Positions 33,453 through 42,322 of a stretch of 64,000 nucleotides of DNA are shown piece by piece. Position 1 is the stretch's first letter, and each line of letters begins with the position of its first letter. A program made the position numbers and the translations under genes. The stretch is taken from positions 48,299 through 112,298 of the forward strand of contig JAIELX010000015.1 in assembly GCA_019752635.1 (NCBI GenBank), written 5' to 3'. Source of the stretch: Candidatus Obscuribacterales bacterium. Lineage in GTDB: Bacteria; Cyanobacteriota; Vampirovibrionia; Obscuribacterales; Obscuribacteraceae. The notes beneath the pieces were generated by a model. That model did no database searches and was not told where the DNA came from. It worked only from the letters and a program-made list of their open reading frames with translations.

Positions 33453-34310
33453 ATGACTAAGCCGATTCGAGTTGTTCTTGCCGGTATCAACGGGCGGATG
33501 GGACGGCTATCGTGCCGTGTCATCGAAGAGGATGGCGACTTCGTGCTGACAGGCGCAATCGGCCGCCCTGGATCGTCATACCTAGGAAAGACCGTTGGCG
33601 AGGTGACTCAAAGACAGTCTCTGGAAGTGCAGATCAGCGATCACGTTGAAGGTGTTCTTTCGAATGCTGATGTCTTGCTCGATTTCACCGTTGCCGAAAC
33701 TTCGGTTCAGCACGCAAAACTGGCGTTGGCACACGGAGTGCGCCCGGTAATAGGCACTTCCGGCATCAGTGATTCTGCCGTGGAAGAGCTGATTGAGTTG
33801 GCAGCGGGCAGTAAATTGGGTGCGATGATAGTGCCCAATTTTTCCGTGGGTGCTGTTCTTATGATGGAGTTTGCCAGGCAAGCGGGCAGCTTCTTCGAGA
33901 ATGTTGAAATCGTCGAGATGCATCACACGCGCAAACTTGACGCGCCGTCTGGAACGGCTATGCATACCGTGAAGAAACTTGCATCGACAGGCAATACGTT
34001 CAACCGTCAGGAAGTCGAGGAGCACGAACTACTAGACGGTGCTCGCGGCGGCTCGGGGCAGAGTGGAGTGCGGGTGCACTCGCTTCGGTTACCCGGTTTG
34101 ATTTCGCACCAGGAGGTCATTTTTGGCGGGCCCGGTGAGCTGCTGACTGTTCGCCACGATAGCTTTAATACCGATTGTTTCGTCGCTGGAATTCGTCTGG
34201 CGCTAAATGCGGTGATGAATTTAAGCGGTGTTGAAGTCGGTCTCGACAAAATACTGCGTTTGGACGGGCACTCGATTTCGGTGCCCGAACACGCGAAATC
34301 AGTGAACTAG
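33453..34310 (+). CDS. dapB: 4-hydroxy-tetrahydrodipicolinate reductase
   Basis: Reduces hydroxy-tetrahydrodipicolinate with NAD(P)H in the diaminopimelate/lysine pathway, feeding peptidoglycan and protein synthesis. 285 residues. The nucleotide-binding loop is AGINGRMGRL, and the DapB signature EIVEMHHTRKLDAPSGTAMH holds the catalytic His pair (157-158) and Lys. GTSGISDSAVEEL and LRLPGLISHQEV are also typical. It is the first gene of dapB-asd-dapA-rnj, with only 14 bases to asd. Secure. Confidence 0.97.
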   Translation: MTKPIRVVLAGINGRMGRLSCRVIEEDGDFVLTGAIGRPGSSYLGKTVGEVTQRQSLEVQISDHVEGVLSNADVLLDFTVAETSVQHAKLALAHGVRPVIGTSGISDSAVEELIELAAGSKLGAMIVPNFSVGAVLMMEFARQAGSFFENVEIVEMHHTRKLDAPSGTAMHTVKKLASTGNTFNRQEVEEHELLDGARGGSGQSGVRVHSLRLPGLISHQEVIFGGPGELLTVRHDSFNTDCFVAGIRLALNAVMNLSGVEVGLDKILRLDGHSISVPEHAKSVN

Positions 34311-34324
34311 AACGGAGAGGAAAA

Positions 34325-35371
34325 ATGGTAAACGCGCGCAGAGAAGTAAACGTAGCCATACTTGGTGCAACCGGACGGGTCGGGCAAGAGCTGATCAAGA
34401 TTCTTGAACAGCGGAAGTTTCCGGTAAAGGAATTTCGACCGCTGGCAAGCGCGCGTTCCAAAGACACTACAGTCATGTTCAACGGTAAATCGTATCCCGT
34501 GCAGGAACCGTCGGAGCAGGCCTTCAGTGGAATCGACCTTGTTCTGGCGTCGGCCGGTGCCGACATCAGCGAGCACCTCAGCCCGTTGGCCGTGAAACAG
34601 GGTGCCTGCGTAATCGATAACTCCAACGCATTTCGCATGGATCCGGATGTCCCCCTGGTGGTGCCGGAAGTGAACGGAGACGCCTTACATGCGCATAAAG
34701 GAATAATTGCCAATCCCAATTGCACCACGGCGCAATTGGTGGCAGCCTTGAAGCCAATCCATGATGCCGGCGGTCTGAAGCGCGTGATTGTTTCGAGCTA
34801 TCAGTCGGTCAGCGGTGCCGGCAAAGAGGCTATGGACGAGTTGGAGTTGCAAACGCGCGCCATTGTCAAAGGCGAGGACTACGCTCCTCAAGTTTTTCAG
34901 CGCCAGATTGCGTTCAATCTAATTCCTCATATCGACAAGTTCTTGCCTAACGGTTACACCAAGGAAGAAATGAAAGTCGTGTTGGAAACGCAAAAAATTC
35001 TAGGGTTGCCCGACTTGCCGGTAACATGTACTGCTGTGCGCGTGCCGGTTCTTGTAAGCCATAGCGAGTCCGTGCTTGTCGAGCTGGAGAGACCGCTAAG
35101 CCCGCAGCAAGCACGTGAAGCGCTGGCGAGCAGTCCGATTGTCGAAGTATGGGATGATCCGGAGAAAGAGATCTATCCGACTCCAATTGAAACTGCCGGT
35201 GAAGATCCTGTCTATGTCGGTCGGATTCGCATTGACACTTCATCGCCGAACGGACTGCACATGTGGGTCGTTGCTGATAATCTTCGCATCGGTGCCGCAT
35301 TGAATGCCGTGCGTATTGCGGAGTATATGCTCGAGCACGATTTACTGAGAACACCGGTGTCCACTAAGTAA
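34325..35371 (+). CDS. asd: Aspartate-semialdehyde dehydrogenase
   Basis: Makes aspartate semialdehyde from aspartyl phosphate with NADPH, the branch point to lysine/DAP, threonine and methionine. 348 residues. NADPH loop AILGATGRVGQEL; the active-site Cys C133 is in IIANPNCTTAQLV; QIAFNLIPHID and RVPVLVSHSESV are the substrate blocks. GGAGAGG lies just before the ATG. The aspartokinase needed upstream is not in the window. Confidence 0.97.
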   Translation: MVNARREVNVAILGATGRVGQELIKILEQRKFPVKEFRPLASARSKDTTVMFNGKSYPVQEPSEQAFSGIDLVLASAGADISEHLSPLAVKQGACVIDNSNAFRMDPDVPLVVPEVNGDALHAHKGIIANPNCTTAQLVAALKPIHDAGGLKRVIVSSYQSVSGAGKEAMDELELQTRAIVKGEDYAPQVFQRQIAFNLIPHIDKFLPNGYTKEEMKVVLETQKILGLPDLPVTCTAVRVPVLVSHSESVLVELERPLSPQQAREALASSPIVEVWDDPEKEIYPTPIETAGEDPVYVGRIRIDTSSPNGLHMWVVADNLRIGAALNAVRIAEYMLEHDLLRTPVSTK

Positions 35372-35395
35372 TGATGAACAGCCGAGGATGAGATT

Positions 35396-36316
35396 GTGAT
35401 TGGAACTGACGGCGGGTTATTCGGAAGAATGGTGACTGCAATGGTGACACCTTTCGATGACAATTTGAAGATTGACTATGCGGCAACAGAGAGAATAGTA
35501 GAGCACCTTCTCAACACCGGTACCACTGGCATAGTCGTCAGCGGTACCACCGGCGAAAGTCCGGTTCTGGAGGATGACGAGAAGCGTGAGCTGCTGAAGT
35601 TTGTGGTATCGAAAGTAAAAGGTCGAGCCAGTATCGTAATGGGAACTGGCTCGAACGACACTGCTAAATCGGTTAAGGCTTCACGGGAAGCAGAGAGCCT
35701 CGGCGCCGATGGCCTGCTCGTGGTCGCACCGTATTACAACAAACCCAGTCAAGACGGACTAAAGGCTCACTTCTCCGCGGTGGCATCAGCGGCAGCACTG
35801 CCGGTGATGCTGTACAACATTCCAGGCCGAACCGGAATCAATATCACAAGCGAGACAACACTATCATTGGCGGAGGAGTTTCCCAACATCCGCGCCCTGA
35901 AAGACTCAACCGGAAGCGTCGAGCAAGCGCAGGAAACCGCCCGTCTCGGCAAGGATTGTTTTCGGATCTACTCCGGCGACGACTACCTCACTTTGCCGTT
36001 TCTTTCGGTGGGTGGCTGCGGAGTGGTGAGCGTAGCGAGCCATCTTATCGGCGTTGATATCAGAAAAATGATTGATTCGTTCTTTGATGGAAAAATTGAA
36101 GACGCGCGTTTAACTCACTATAAGTGCCTGCCTGTATTTAAGGGATTGTTCACGGCTCCCAACCCTACTTGCGTTAAATATGCCCTCTCAAAAATGGGAC
36201 TTTGCAAGCCGAATCTGAGATTACCTTTGGTGCCTTTGTCGGAACCACAACGGAAAGCGATTGACGAGTTGCTGAAAGAAGTGAAACCGCACGGTGAAGC
36301 CAAACTAGCGTCCTGA
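35396..36316 (+). CDS. dapA: 4-hydroxy-tetrahydrodipicolinate synthase
   Basis: Condenses pyruvate with aspartate semialdehyde through a Schiff base. 306 residues, TIM-barrel family. Key residues are visible: SGTTGESPVL (Thr pair 51-52), YNIPGRTG (Tyr140) and IRALKDSTGS (the Schiff-base Lys169). The start is GTG 35396, with GAGG 8 bases upstream; the normal family N-terminus (FGRMVTAMVTPFD) follows after eight residues. It lies 24 bases after asd and 32 before rnj. Confidence 0.97.
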   Translation: MIGTDGGLFGRMVTAMVTPFDDNLKIDYAATERIVEHLLNTGTTGIVVSGTTGESPVLEDDEKRELLKFVVSKVKGRASIVMGTGSNDTAKSVKASREAESLGADGLLVVAPYYNKPSQDGLKAHFSAVASAAALPVMLYNIPGRTGINITSETTLSLAEEFPNIRALKDSTGSVEQAQETARLGKDCFRIYSGDDYLTLPFLSVGGCGVVSVASHLIGVDIRKMIDSFFDGKIEDARLTHYKCLPVFKGLFTAPNPTCVKYALSKMGLCKPNLRLPLVPLSEPQRKAIDELLKEVKPHGEAKLAS

Positions 36317-36348
36317 CCTTCGTAACGACATAATTGGAGTCATCTGCA

Positions 36349-38115
36349 GTGACAAGCGATAAGGCACCGCGAACCGCCGGATACGGCGCTTCCAACAGTT
36401 TGAAAATTGTTCCGCTCGGCGGGCTGGGCGAAATTGGCAAGAACACAATGGCCATCATGTATGGCAACGATATGATTCTTGTAGACGCAGGGCTCGGATT
36501 TCCATCTGAGGATATGCTGGGCGTGGATATTGTTTTGCCCGACATCTCCTTCTTGAAGGAGAATCAAAGCAAGCTTCGTGGTCTTGCGATTACTCATGGG
36601 CATGAGGACCACATTGGCGGCGTTCCTTACCTGTTGAAAGAAGTTGATATTCCGGTGATCTACGGTCCGGCCCTTGCGCTGGGGTTGTTGGAAGAAAAAC
36701 TGAAAGATGTGGGGTTACAGGAACGCACTACCATGCGCAGTGTGCGCCCCCGGCAGCAGGCGCGGATGGGATGTTTCACTGTCACATTTGTTCGCTGCAC
36801 TCATTCAATTGCCGATTCATTTAGTTTGATCATCAAGACGCCGATCGGTACCATAGTTCACACCGGCGATTTCAAATTTGACTTTACTCCGGTTGACGGT
36901 GAGCTTTACGACATCGCCAGCTTGACCGCTGCCGCCGAGGAAGACGGTATCCTCTTGCTCATGAGCGACAGCACTAATAGCGAACGCGAGGGCTATACTC
37001 CTTCCGAAAAGACAGTGTGGAAGAAGCTCGATGAAGTATTTGCGAACGCGAAGAAGCGAATCATCGTAACTACATTTGCAAGCAACGTGCACCGCATGCG
37101 GCAAATTATTCAAGCCGCGATGAAGTACGAGCGCAAGGTTGCGATATTGGGGCGTTCCATGCTCAACCTGTCAGGTATTGCGCGTGAATTGGGATATATG
37201 AATTTTCCCGATGGCTTGCTGGTGAAAATTGACGAAGTGAACCAGCTCCCTATGGACAAAGTGGTGATCATGACCACGGGTAGTCAGGGCGAACCTTTGT
37301 CTGCGTTGACGCGAATCGCTCGTAACGAGCATAAGCAAGTGAAGATTCAGCCCGGTGACACGGTTATAGTGTCGGCAACACCTATTCCCGGGAATGAGCG
37401 TTCGATCGCCAATACCATCAATCTGTTGTTTGTTCGCGGCGCTGATGTCATTTACGGCAGGGACGCCGGCGTGCACGTTTCCGGGCATGCTTGCCGAGAA
37501 GAACAGAAGTTGATGATCAATCTCTGCAAACCGAAATTCTTCATTCCTGTGCACGGCGAGTACCGCATGCTAGTTAAGCATTGCGAGTTGGCCACTGAAT
37601 GCGGTGTGCCTGCTGAGAATACATTCGTTCTAGAGAATGGCGACGTGCTGGAATTGTTCAAGGACAAAGGTCAGAAGATCGGTCGTGTTAAGTCCGGCAT
37701 CGTATTGATAGACAACAACACTGCCTGGCCCATTGACCATCAAACTGTTCAAGATCGCCAGTTGCTGGCGGAAGATGGCGTAGTGAACATCGCTCTGACC
37801 ATTTCCAAAGACAAGCATGTGATCATGGGACCGGACATCAGCATTCGTGGATTCATACTGCCGCGAGGAGTCTCGGCAGAGGAGTTCCTGGATCAGTTGA
37901 AGGCCGATTTGGAAACCATTCTTGAGAAGGACGGCGCGATTAAGAAACTGTCCGGGCAAGATCTGAAGAGTTATCTGCTGGGCGCCATTAACAAGCATTT
38001 CTCGGAAACCATGAAATCGAGACCCCTGGTTCAGCTGCTACTTACCGAAGTGTCTCTTAGAGATGACGCGGCAGTAAGCCCTCGAAAGGCGGCTCCACAA
38101 ACCGACTCAATTTAG
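36349..38115 (+). CDS. rnj: Ribonuclease J
   Basis: A metallo-beta-lactamase/beta-CASP nuclease with 5'-3' exonuclease and endonuclease activity, used in mRNA decay and rRNA maturation in bacteria lacking some RNase E functions. 588 residues, the family length. Zn motif THGHEDHIGG (H83, H85, D87, H88); further ligands in HTGDFKFDFTP and PVHGEYRML; beta-CASP signatures MSDSTNSEREG and GSQGEPLSAL. The start is GTG 36349, with GGAG nine bases upstream, in place of the longer TTG frame. Its position after dapA matches the dapA-rnj order known in Firmicutes and others. Confidence 0.97.
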   Translation: MTSDKAPRTAGYGASNSLKIVPLGGLGEIGKNTMAIMYGNDMILVDAGLGFPSEDMLGVDIVLPDISFLKENQSKLRGLAITHGHEDHIGGVPYLLKEVDIPVIYGPALALGLLEEKLKDVGLQERTTMRSVRPRQQARMGCFTVTFVRCTHSIADSFSLIIKTPIGTIVHTGDFKFDFTPVDGELYDIASLTAAAEEDGILLLMSDSTNSEREGYTPSEKTVWKKLDEVFANAKKRIIVTTFASNVHRMRQIIQAAMKYERKVAILGRSMLNLSGIARELGYMNFPDGLLVKIDEVNQLPMDKVVIMTTGSQGEPLSALTRIARNEHKQVKIQPGDTVIVSATPIPGNERSIANTINLLFVRGADVIYGRDAGVHVSGHACREEQKLMINLCKPKFFIPVHGEYRMLVKHCELATECGVPAENTFVLENGDVLELFKDKGQKIGRVKSGIVLIDNNTAWPIDHQTVQDRQLLAEDGVVNIALTISKDKHVIMGPDISIRGFILPRGVSAEEFLDQLKADLETILEKDGAIKKLSGQDLKSYLLGAINKHFSETMKSRPLVQLLLTEVSLRDDAAVSPRKAAPQTDSI

Positions 38116-38193
38116 CTTTCTTTCTCAGGGGGCTTCGAGTTCGCGGGAGAACTTCGCCGAGGCGGCCGCTGGTCTGAGTGCGGTTCTAAGTGA

Positions 38194-38721
38194 TCAGTCC
38201 ATGTCCGATGCGTCGAAATAGACCAATGAGCGCCAGCGCTTCAAGATGCGAGTTTCTAACTCTGTGTGCGGCCACATGACGATTTTGTAGACGTCATCGC
38301 CTTCAAATCCCACCTCGTCAACATCTTCCAGATTGCCCCAGAAGATGCGCACGCCATAGCGTCCTGGCTCGAGTTCGACCCGGGCCGCATGTTCGGGGTC
38401 TTCGGTCGGTCCGCCAATTAGCATCGCCCCGGAGGGAAGGTCCAATGTGCATTGAACGGCATGATCCCAGTCTTCTATGTCTTCCGGCAGTTTGTCTTTG
38501 TCGTTGTCGTCCATCGGAGTCGACATGATGTCGAGCGAGACTTCAACGTCGAGATCGCGCACAGTGCCAATACCGATGACATTATGACCGGCAACAAACA
38601 AGGCGTTCATTATCTCTTCGTTCCAGGTCTCGGGATAGTCGCAATCGCTGCGCCTATCCTGGAGGTGAAACTGAAAGTTGTCTGCAAAGACAATGATGTC
38701 TTTGTGAACGGGATCGATCAT
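38194..38721 (-). CDS. Uncharacterised cytosolic acidic protein
   Basis: 175 residues, acidic, no signal or membrane segment. Beta-rich with blocks such as IIVFADNFQFHLQD, GHNVIGIGTVRDLDVEVSLD, VQCTLDLPSGAMLIGG, RVELEPGRYGVRIFWGN and a Trp-containing end (YKIVMWPHTE). The pattern resembles small proteins often encoded with immunity-like or competence-associated genes, but I cannot assign it. GGGGAG stands upstream of the ATG. It is isolated, convergent with rnj. Confidence 0.6.
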   Translation of the reverse strand: MIDPVHKDIIVFADNFQFHLQDRRSDCDYPETWNEEIMNALFVAGHNVIGIGTVRDLDVEVSLDIMSTPMDDNDKDKLPEDIEDWDHAVQCTLDLPSGAMLIGGPTEDPEHAARVELEPGRYGVRIFWGNLEDVDEVGFEGDDVYKIVMWPHTELETRILKRWRSLVYFDASDMD

Positions 38722-38879
38722 AGCTGGTAGGTTCTCCCCGAAGTTGCCTAATTATACTGCCTTACGGTGGTCGTTTTCGGCAGGGCAATGGTTCGTTTCG
38801 AGGATTGCAACAGCTCTCCACGGAATCCTCACAGTTCGCGGATAGTATGGATATGTAGGTTCAAATCAAGGAAGGGACA

Positions 38880-39992
38880 ATGTTAGTGACCAGGATGCGA
38901 GGAGATGGCTTGTATGATGCGAACTCCGATATGCAGAGATGCATTTTGGAAGCAGTATCTCCGCTGATAGACTATGCGGCGGTTCGAGCGCAAATTCCGA
39001 CTGAGCGCACATTCACGATTGTGGATTACGGTTGCAGTGAAGGTCGCAATTCGGTTGAATCCGTCAAAAAGATCATTCGCTGCGTTCGAAATCGCGACAA
39101 AAGTAAGTGGATATCAGTGCTCCACAATGACTTGCCGCGCAACAATTTTAATCGGTTGTTCGAAAATCTCTACGCAAACCCTCAGAATAGCTACTTGGAT
39201 TCTGCTGACGACGAATTGGCGCACCTTGGAGGCAAAGTGTTCGCCTTTGCCTCTGCTGCATCATTCTACGGGCGGGTCGCCCCTGACGAAAGTGTGGACT
39301 TTGCAATCTCCAGCTCCGCTGCGCACTGGTTGAGTGTTCTTCCGGATTATTCGATTCGGCAACATATTTTTCATGCGTTCGCAGAGCCGGAAGAAAAACG
39401 GAAACTAAGCCGCTTGGCTGCGCGCGATTGGCAAAGATTTTTGCTGGCGCGTGCGGCCGAGATGGCGTCCGGTGCACGCATGGTTTTAACCATGGGTGGA
39501 CGCCGATTGTGTGAGGATGGAGGCCTTGATGACTTCGGCGGTCGTGAAATCTTTGTCTTGATGAATGATGTTTTGAAGGAGTTGGTTGACGAACATAGAA
39601 TTATGCGGGCAGCATATGAACGCTTTTCTCTTCCCATATATTGCCGCAGTGTTGAGGAGGTGCGAGCGCCATTTAATGATAATCAGTCACCCTTACCCGA
39701 TCAGTTCACGGTTGAGTATGCGGAGACGCACAACCAAAAATGTGATCGTTTTGAACGATTGCGTTTGTTCGGTGCGCCTAGCGATTATGCAGAAGCTGTG
39801 GTCGAGACTGTGCGTGCATATGCTCAGCCTGTCCTCGAGCAGGGGCTTTTCGGTACAACCGAACAACTTTCTAAGGAACATTCGAAGACACTCGAAATCT
39901 TGTTCTCTCGTATGAAGGATACGATTGTGAAGGAACCCAATCGGTACGTCTTTGAGCCTGTAAGTCTGTTCGTCGTTCTGGCCCGGAACTAA
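38880..39992 (+). CDS. SABATH-family S-adenosylmethionine-dependent carboxyl methyltransferase-like
   Basis: 370 residues. The motif set matches the SABATH family, best known from plants (salicylate, jasmonate and gibberellin carboxyl methyltransferases). SAM site FTIVDYGCSEGRNSVESV; VLHNDLPRNNFNRLFENL, equal to the family's NDLPxNDFN; ASFYGRVAPDESVD and SSSAAHWLS, equal to SSxxLHWLS. In plants these enzymes methylate carboxylates of small hormones, so a small carboxylic acid is the likely substrate, but the residues that set specificity cannot be read safely. AAGGAAGGG precedes the ATG. It stands alone, followed by strong hairpins. Confidence 0.85.
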   Translation: MLVTRMRGDGLYDANSDMQRCILEAVSPLIDYAAVRAQIPTERTFTIVDYGCSEGRNSVESVKKIIRCVRNRDKSKWISVLHNDLPRNNFNRLFENLYANPQNSYLDSADDELAHLGGKVFAFASAASFYGRVAPDESVDFAISSSAAHWLSVLPDYSIRQHIFHAFAEPEEKRKLSRLAARDWQRFLLARAAEMASGARMVLTMGGRRLCEDGGLDDFGGREIFVLMNDVLKELVDEHRIMRAAYERFSLPIYCRSVEEVRAPFNDNQSPLPDQFTVEYAETHNQKCDRFERLRLFGAPSDYAEAVVETVRAYAQPVLEQGLFGTTEQLSKEHSKTLEILFSRMKDTIVKEPNRYVFEPVSLFVVLARN

Positions 39993-40050
39993 GTGTTTGA
40001 TTGACGGATTCGCAAAATTTCTCTACCCGCATTTCCAATCTCCTCTCGCA

Positions 40051-40074
40051 CCCCCGGTTCCCCCGAGCCGGGGG
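40051..40074. terminator. GC-rich hairpin downstream of the methyltransferase gene
   Basis: CCCCCGG (40051-40057) pairs with CCGGGGG (40068-40074) around a 10-base loop. No T-tract follows directly; it may act with the next hairpin. Confidence 0.4.
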
Positions 40075-40085
40075 CTGTGAGATCA

Positions 40086-40116
40086 AAAACGCCGAAGAGG
40101 TCGTCTTCGGCGTTTT
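40086..40116. terminator. Strong bidirectional intrinsic terminator
   Basis: AAAACGCCGAAGA (40086-40098) and TCTTCGGCGTTTT (40104-40116) form a perfect 13-bp stem with a 5-base loop, with A-run and T-run flanks on both strands. It separates the convergent methyltransferase and acyltransferase genes. Confidence 0.92.
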
Positions 40117-40150
40117 GTTCATTGGTCGGGAGTGGTATCACTGATTGCGG

Positions 40151-40948
40151 TTAGCTTGCAATCTGATGACGCGCCATATTTACAGCATTGTTTTGATTGA
40201 CTGACAGTTCGATTGGCTGCGTCGCTTGCTCGCTAAGTGTTTTGACAAGTCGCGCCCAGCTGTGACGTGCGTTGTCACCGTAGAGAGCGAGCCGGTCGCC
40301 GATGTTGCCCAGCGTCTCACGCAGGTGGCATACTTCTCTGTGCATGCGTTGACTTAGATTGCGCAAGGCCGGCAATTGGTCTGCTTCGTATTGATCCAGG
40401 TAGGTCTGAAGGTCAATCGGTTCACCCAGAACAATTTGGGCAACTTTGCGATCAGAGGCGTAATTGATGGCTGCCGGTACGAGCGGAATATTCAACCCCG
40501 CGGCCGCGCAACTGAGGGCTACTCGCGATGCTCCGTTTTTGAACTGGTGCGTGACGCCGTCGCAGAACACATTGCCCTCTGGAAAGATTACGACGCCCTC
40601 GCCTTTCTGCATTTGTGCCCTGGCGTGTTCGACTATAGCGGCGCGGGGATCAGCGGGGAATGCGCCCATCGAAAGCAGCACTTGTCCTTGCATTCCCACC
40701 AGTTCGTTAGGCGACACCATAAAGTTTGCGGGGCGTCCGATGGCTTTGTAAACTAGCAGTCCATCCCATCTGGACGTATGATTGGCGACCAGGAGAAAGG
40801 GACCGGTTCTGGGAATGTTTTCGCGACCGATAACTTGGTACGATTTGAATCGCACCGCAATCAGGATCATGTTGACCATGCTCCAGAACAAGTAGGTTAA
40901 CCAATTTTTGCGGTCTACCAGAATTGTTTTCTTTCCCTTAGCGTTCAT
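40151..40948 (-). CDS. 1-acyl-glycerol-3-phosphate acyltransferase (PlsC-like)
   Basis: 265 residues. A membrane-associated hydrophobic stretch near the N-terminus (YLFWSMVNMILIAV) is followed by acyltransferase block I, LLVANHTSRWDGLLVY (NHxxxxD), and block III, GVVIFPEGNVFCDG (FPEG), with IPLVPAAINY after it. It probably acylates lysophosphatidate in phospholipid synthesis, though ornithine-lipid or other lyso-acyltransferases share these motifs. The open frame extends 146 codons further upstream, but that part lacks family similarity; ATG 40948 has GGAG nine to ten bases upstream. Confidence 0.88.
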   Translation of the reverse strand: MNAKGKKTILVDRKNWLTYLFWSMVNMILIAVRFKSYQVIGRENIPRTGPFLLVANHTSRWDGLLVYKAIGRPANFMVSPNELVGMQGQVLLSMGAFPADPRAAIVEHARAQMQKGEGVVIFPEGNVFCDGVTHQFKNGASRVALSCAAAGLNIPLVPAAINYASDRKVAQIVLGEPIDLQTYLDQYEADQLPALRNLSQRMHREVCHLRETLGNIGDRLALYGDNARHSWARLVKTLSEQATQPIELSVNQNNAVNMARHQIAS

Positions 40949-41360
40949 CTGTTCGTTCTCCGACCTGCCTGAATTGTTGGAAGCAACGTGGTTCGTGCTT
41001 TCTGTTAACAGCATAAGATTTACGGCTTCGTATCCAGCAGTGAAGCGAACAGTTCGAGGACTGTGTTGTTCTATGGATCGATGACCGTAATGCCAGGACT
41101 GACGCTGCCTTTGAGTTTGACTTGTCCTTAGTGTCGGGTAAGCGCGAAACAGTTGGAATACTGTTATGGTTCCTGTACCTGGCAGGTTCGAGGCTCTCAA
41201 TCCGGGAGCGCGGTCTGTTGCTAGCTCCGAAACATACTCCGGACAAAGGTCCACCGGCTTGGCTAGGTTAGTGCCGGAAACCGGGCGGTTGATTACTAAT
41301 CCCGGATGTTGGATGGACGAATATACCGGTATACTGTGATCACTTTCGGTCGGTTCAGCG
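40949..41360. other. Divergent intergenic region with a perfect 12-bp palindrome
   Basis: Lies between the acyltransferase (minus) and the DUF1189-like gene (plus). TATACCGGTATA at 41322-41333 is a perfect palindrome, and TATACT at 41330-41335 can act as a -10 box 25 bases before the ATG at 41361. The frame running through this region on the minus strand does not look like protein. Confidence 0.5.
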
Positions 41361-42185
41361 ATGGCAACCCGCAAATACAACTTCATCAGTGCGCTCTGGT
41401 TCTCTTTCTTTGACGCCGAGTTCTACCGCCATGTCCGCACATCCGAAAAGGGCCTGCGCTTTGTCTATTTCGCAATGCTGTGCGCAATGTCTTCCATTGT
41501 ATTGTCAATTACTGTCTATATAAACACTGTTCCCAAGCTGAACTCCCCATGGGTCCAAGCGCTGGTGTCACAGCTTCCGGTTATGCAACTAAAGAACGGC
41601 GTACTTTCCTCTGAAGCTGAGGGCCCGGTTGCAATAAACGATCCCGAAACCAATGCTACCTGGGCGGTTGTAGATACCGCCGATAAGTTCTCGTCGCCGG
41701 GGCAGGTCAGTGCGCGGATTCTGCTCAATTCGCGATCTATTAAGTTGAAAACTGAACATGGTGACCGAGTACTGGAGTACAGTCAGTTCGCAAAAGATGC
41801 GCTGGTGGAACCCTCGAAGATTCCCGATCAACTAAAACATTGGTTGTTGCTGTTCGTGCTCATAATGACGGGGGCGCTGTTTCTACTCGACGTCGTAGGT
41901 GCGCTGCTGAAAGCCTGCATCATAGGCGGTGTCATTAAGCTGTGTGGTTCGAAGTATAACTTCAGTACCGTTTTAAGGTTGATCTTCGTGAGTTGGACAC
42001 CCAACATGTTTGTTGCAACATTGCTGAGCGGGGCGAACCAGTCGAATCTGGTAGTGCAGATTGCCGGCGGCGTGGTTGCTATCGTGTACCTTGTGCTTGG
42101 CTTTCGCTGGGCTCGAGATCCCGTGGCGCCGACCAGTTCGCCTTCGTCCGGACCTCCGGCACCGCCTGCCTCTTTGGCGGGCTGA
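41361..42185 (+). CDS. DUF1189-like membrane protein
   Basis: 274 residues. The N-terminus (SALWFSFFDAEFYRHVRTSEKGLRFVYFAML) matches the start of DUF1189 proteins: an amphipathic Phe/Tyr segment, then membrane helix one. After a ~110-residue outside loop come three to four more helices (LLLFVLIMTGALFLLDVVGA, IIGGVIKLCG, LIFVSWTPNMFVATLLSGA, IAGGVVAIVYLVLG). The Pro/Ser tail is probably disordered. The family relates to Yip1-type membrane proteins; its function is not established. Confidence 0.7.
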   Translation: MATRKYNFISALWFSFFDAEFYRHVRTSEKGLRFVYFAMLCAMSSIVLSITVYINTVPKLNSPWVQALVSQLPVMQLKNGVLSSEAEGPVAINDPETNATWAVVDTADKFSSPGQVSARILLNSRSIKLKTEHGDRVLEYSQFAKDALVEPSKIPDQLKHWLLLFVLIMTGALFLLDVVGALLKACIIGGVIKLCGSKYNFSTVLRLIFVSWTPNMFVATLLSGANQSNLVVQIAGGVVAIVYLVLGFRWARDPVAPTSSPSSGPPAPPASLAG

Positions 42186-42322
42186 GGACCGCTCTCAAAG
42201 TTGCCATCACAGAGTTGTGTTGCTAGTGATATCACTGTTGGTGCGCGGAGCTGCCTCTCCTCTTCTATGACCTGAGCGAGCGTCTTGTGCGGGTTGAGCA
42301 GCATCATCCGGCACTGACATCT

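Noticed and set aside
40949..41386. 146-codon N-terminal extension of the PlsC-like protein
   Set aside because: No family similarity, no Shine-Dalgarno sequence at its start, and it covers the divergent promoter region and the start of the next gene.
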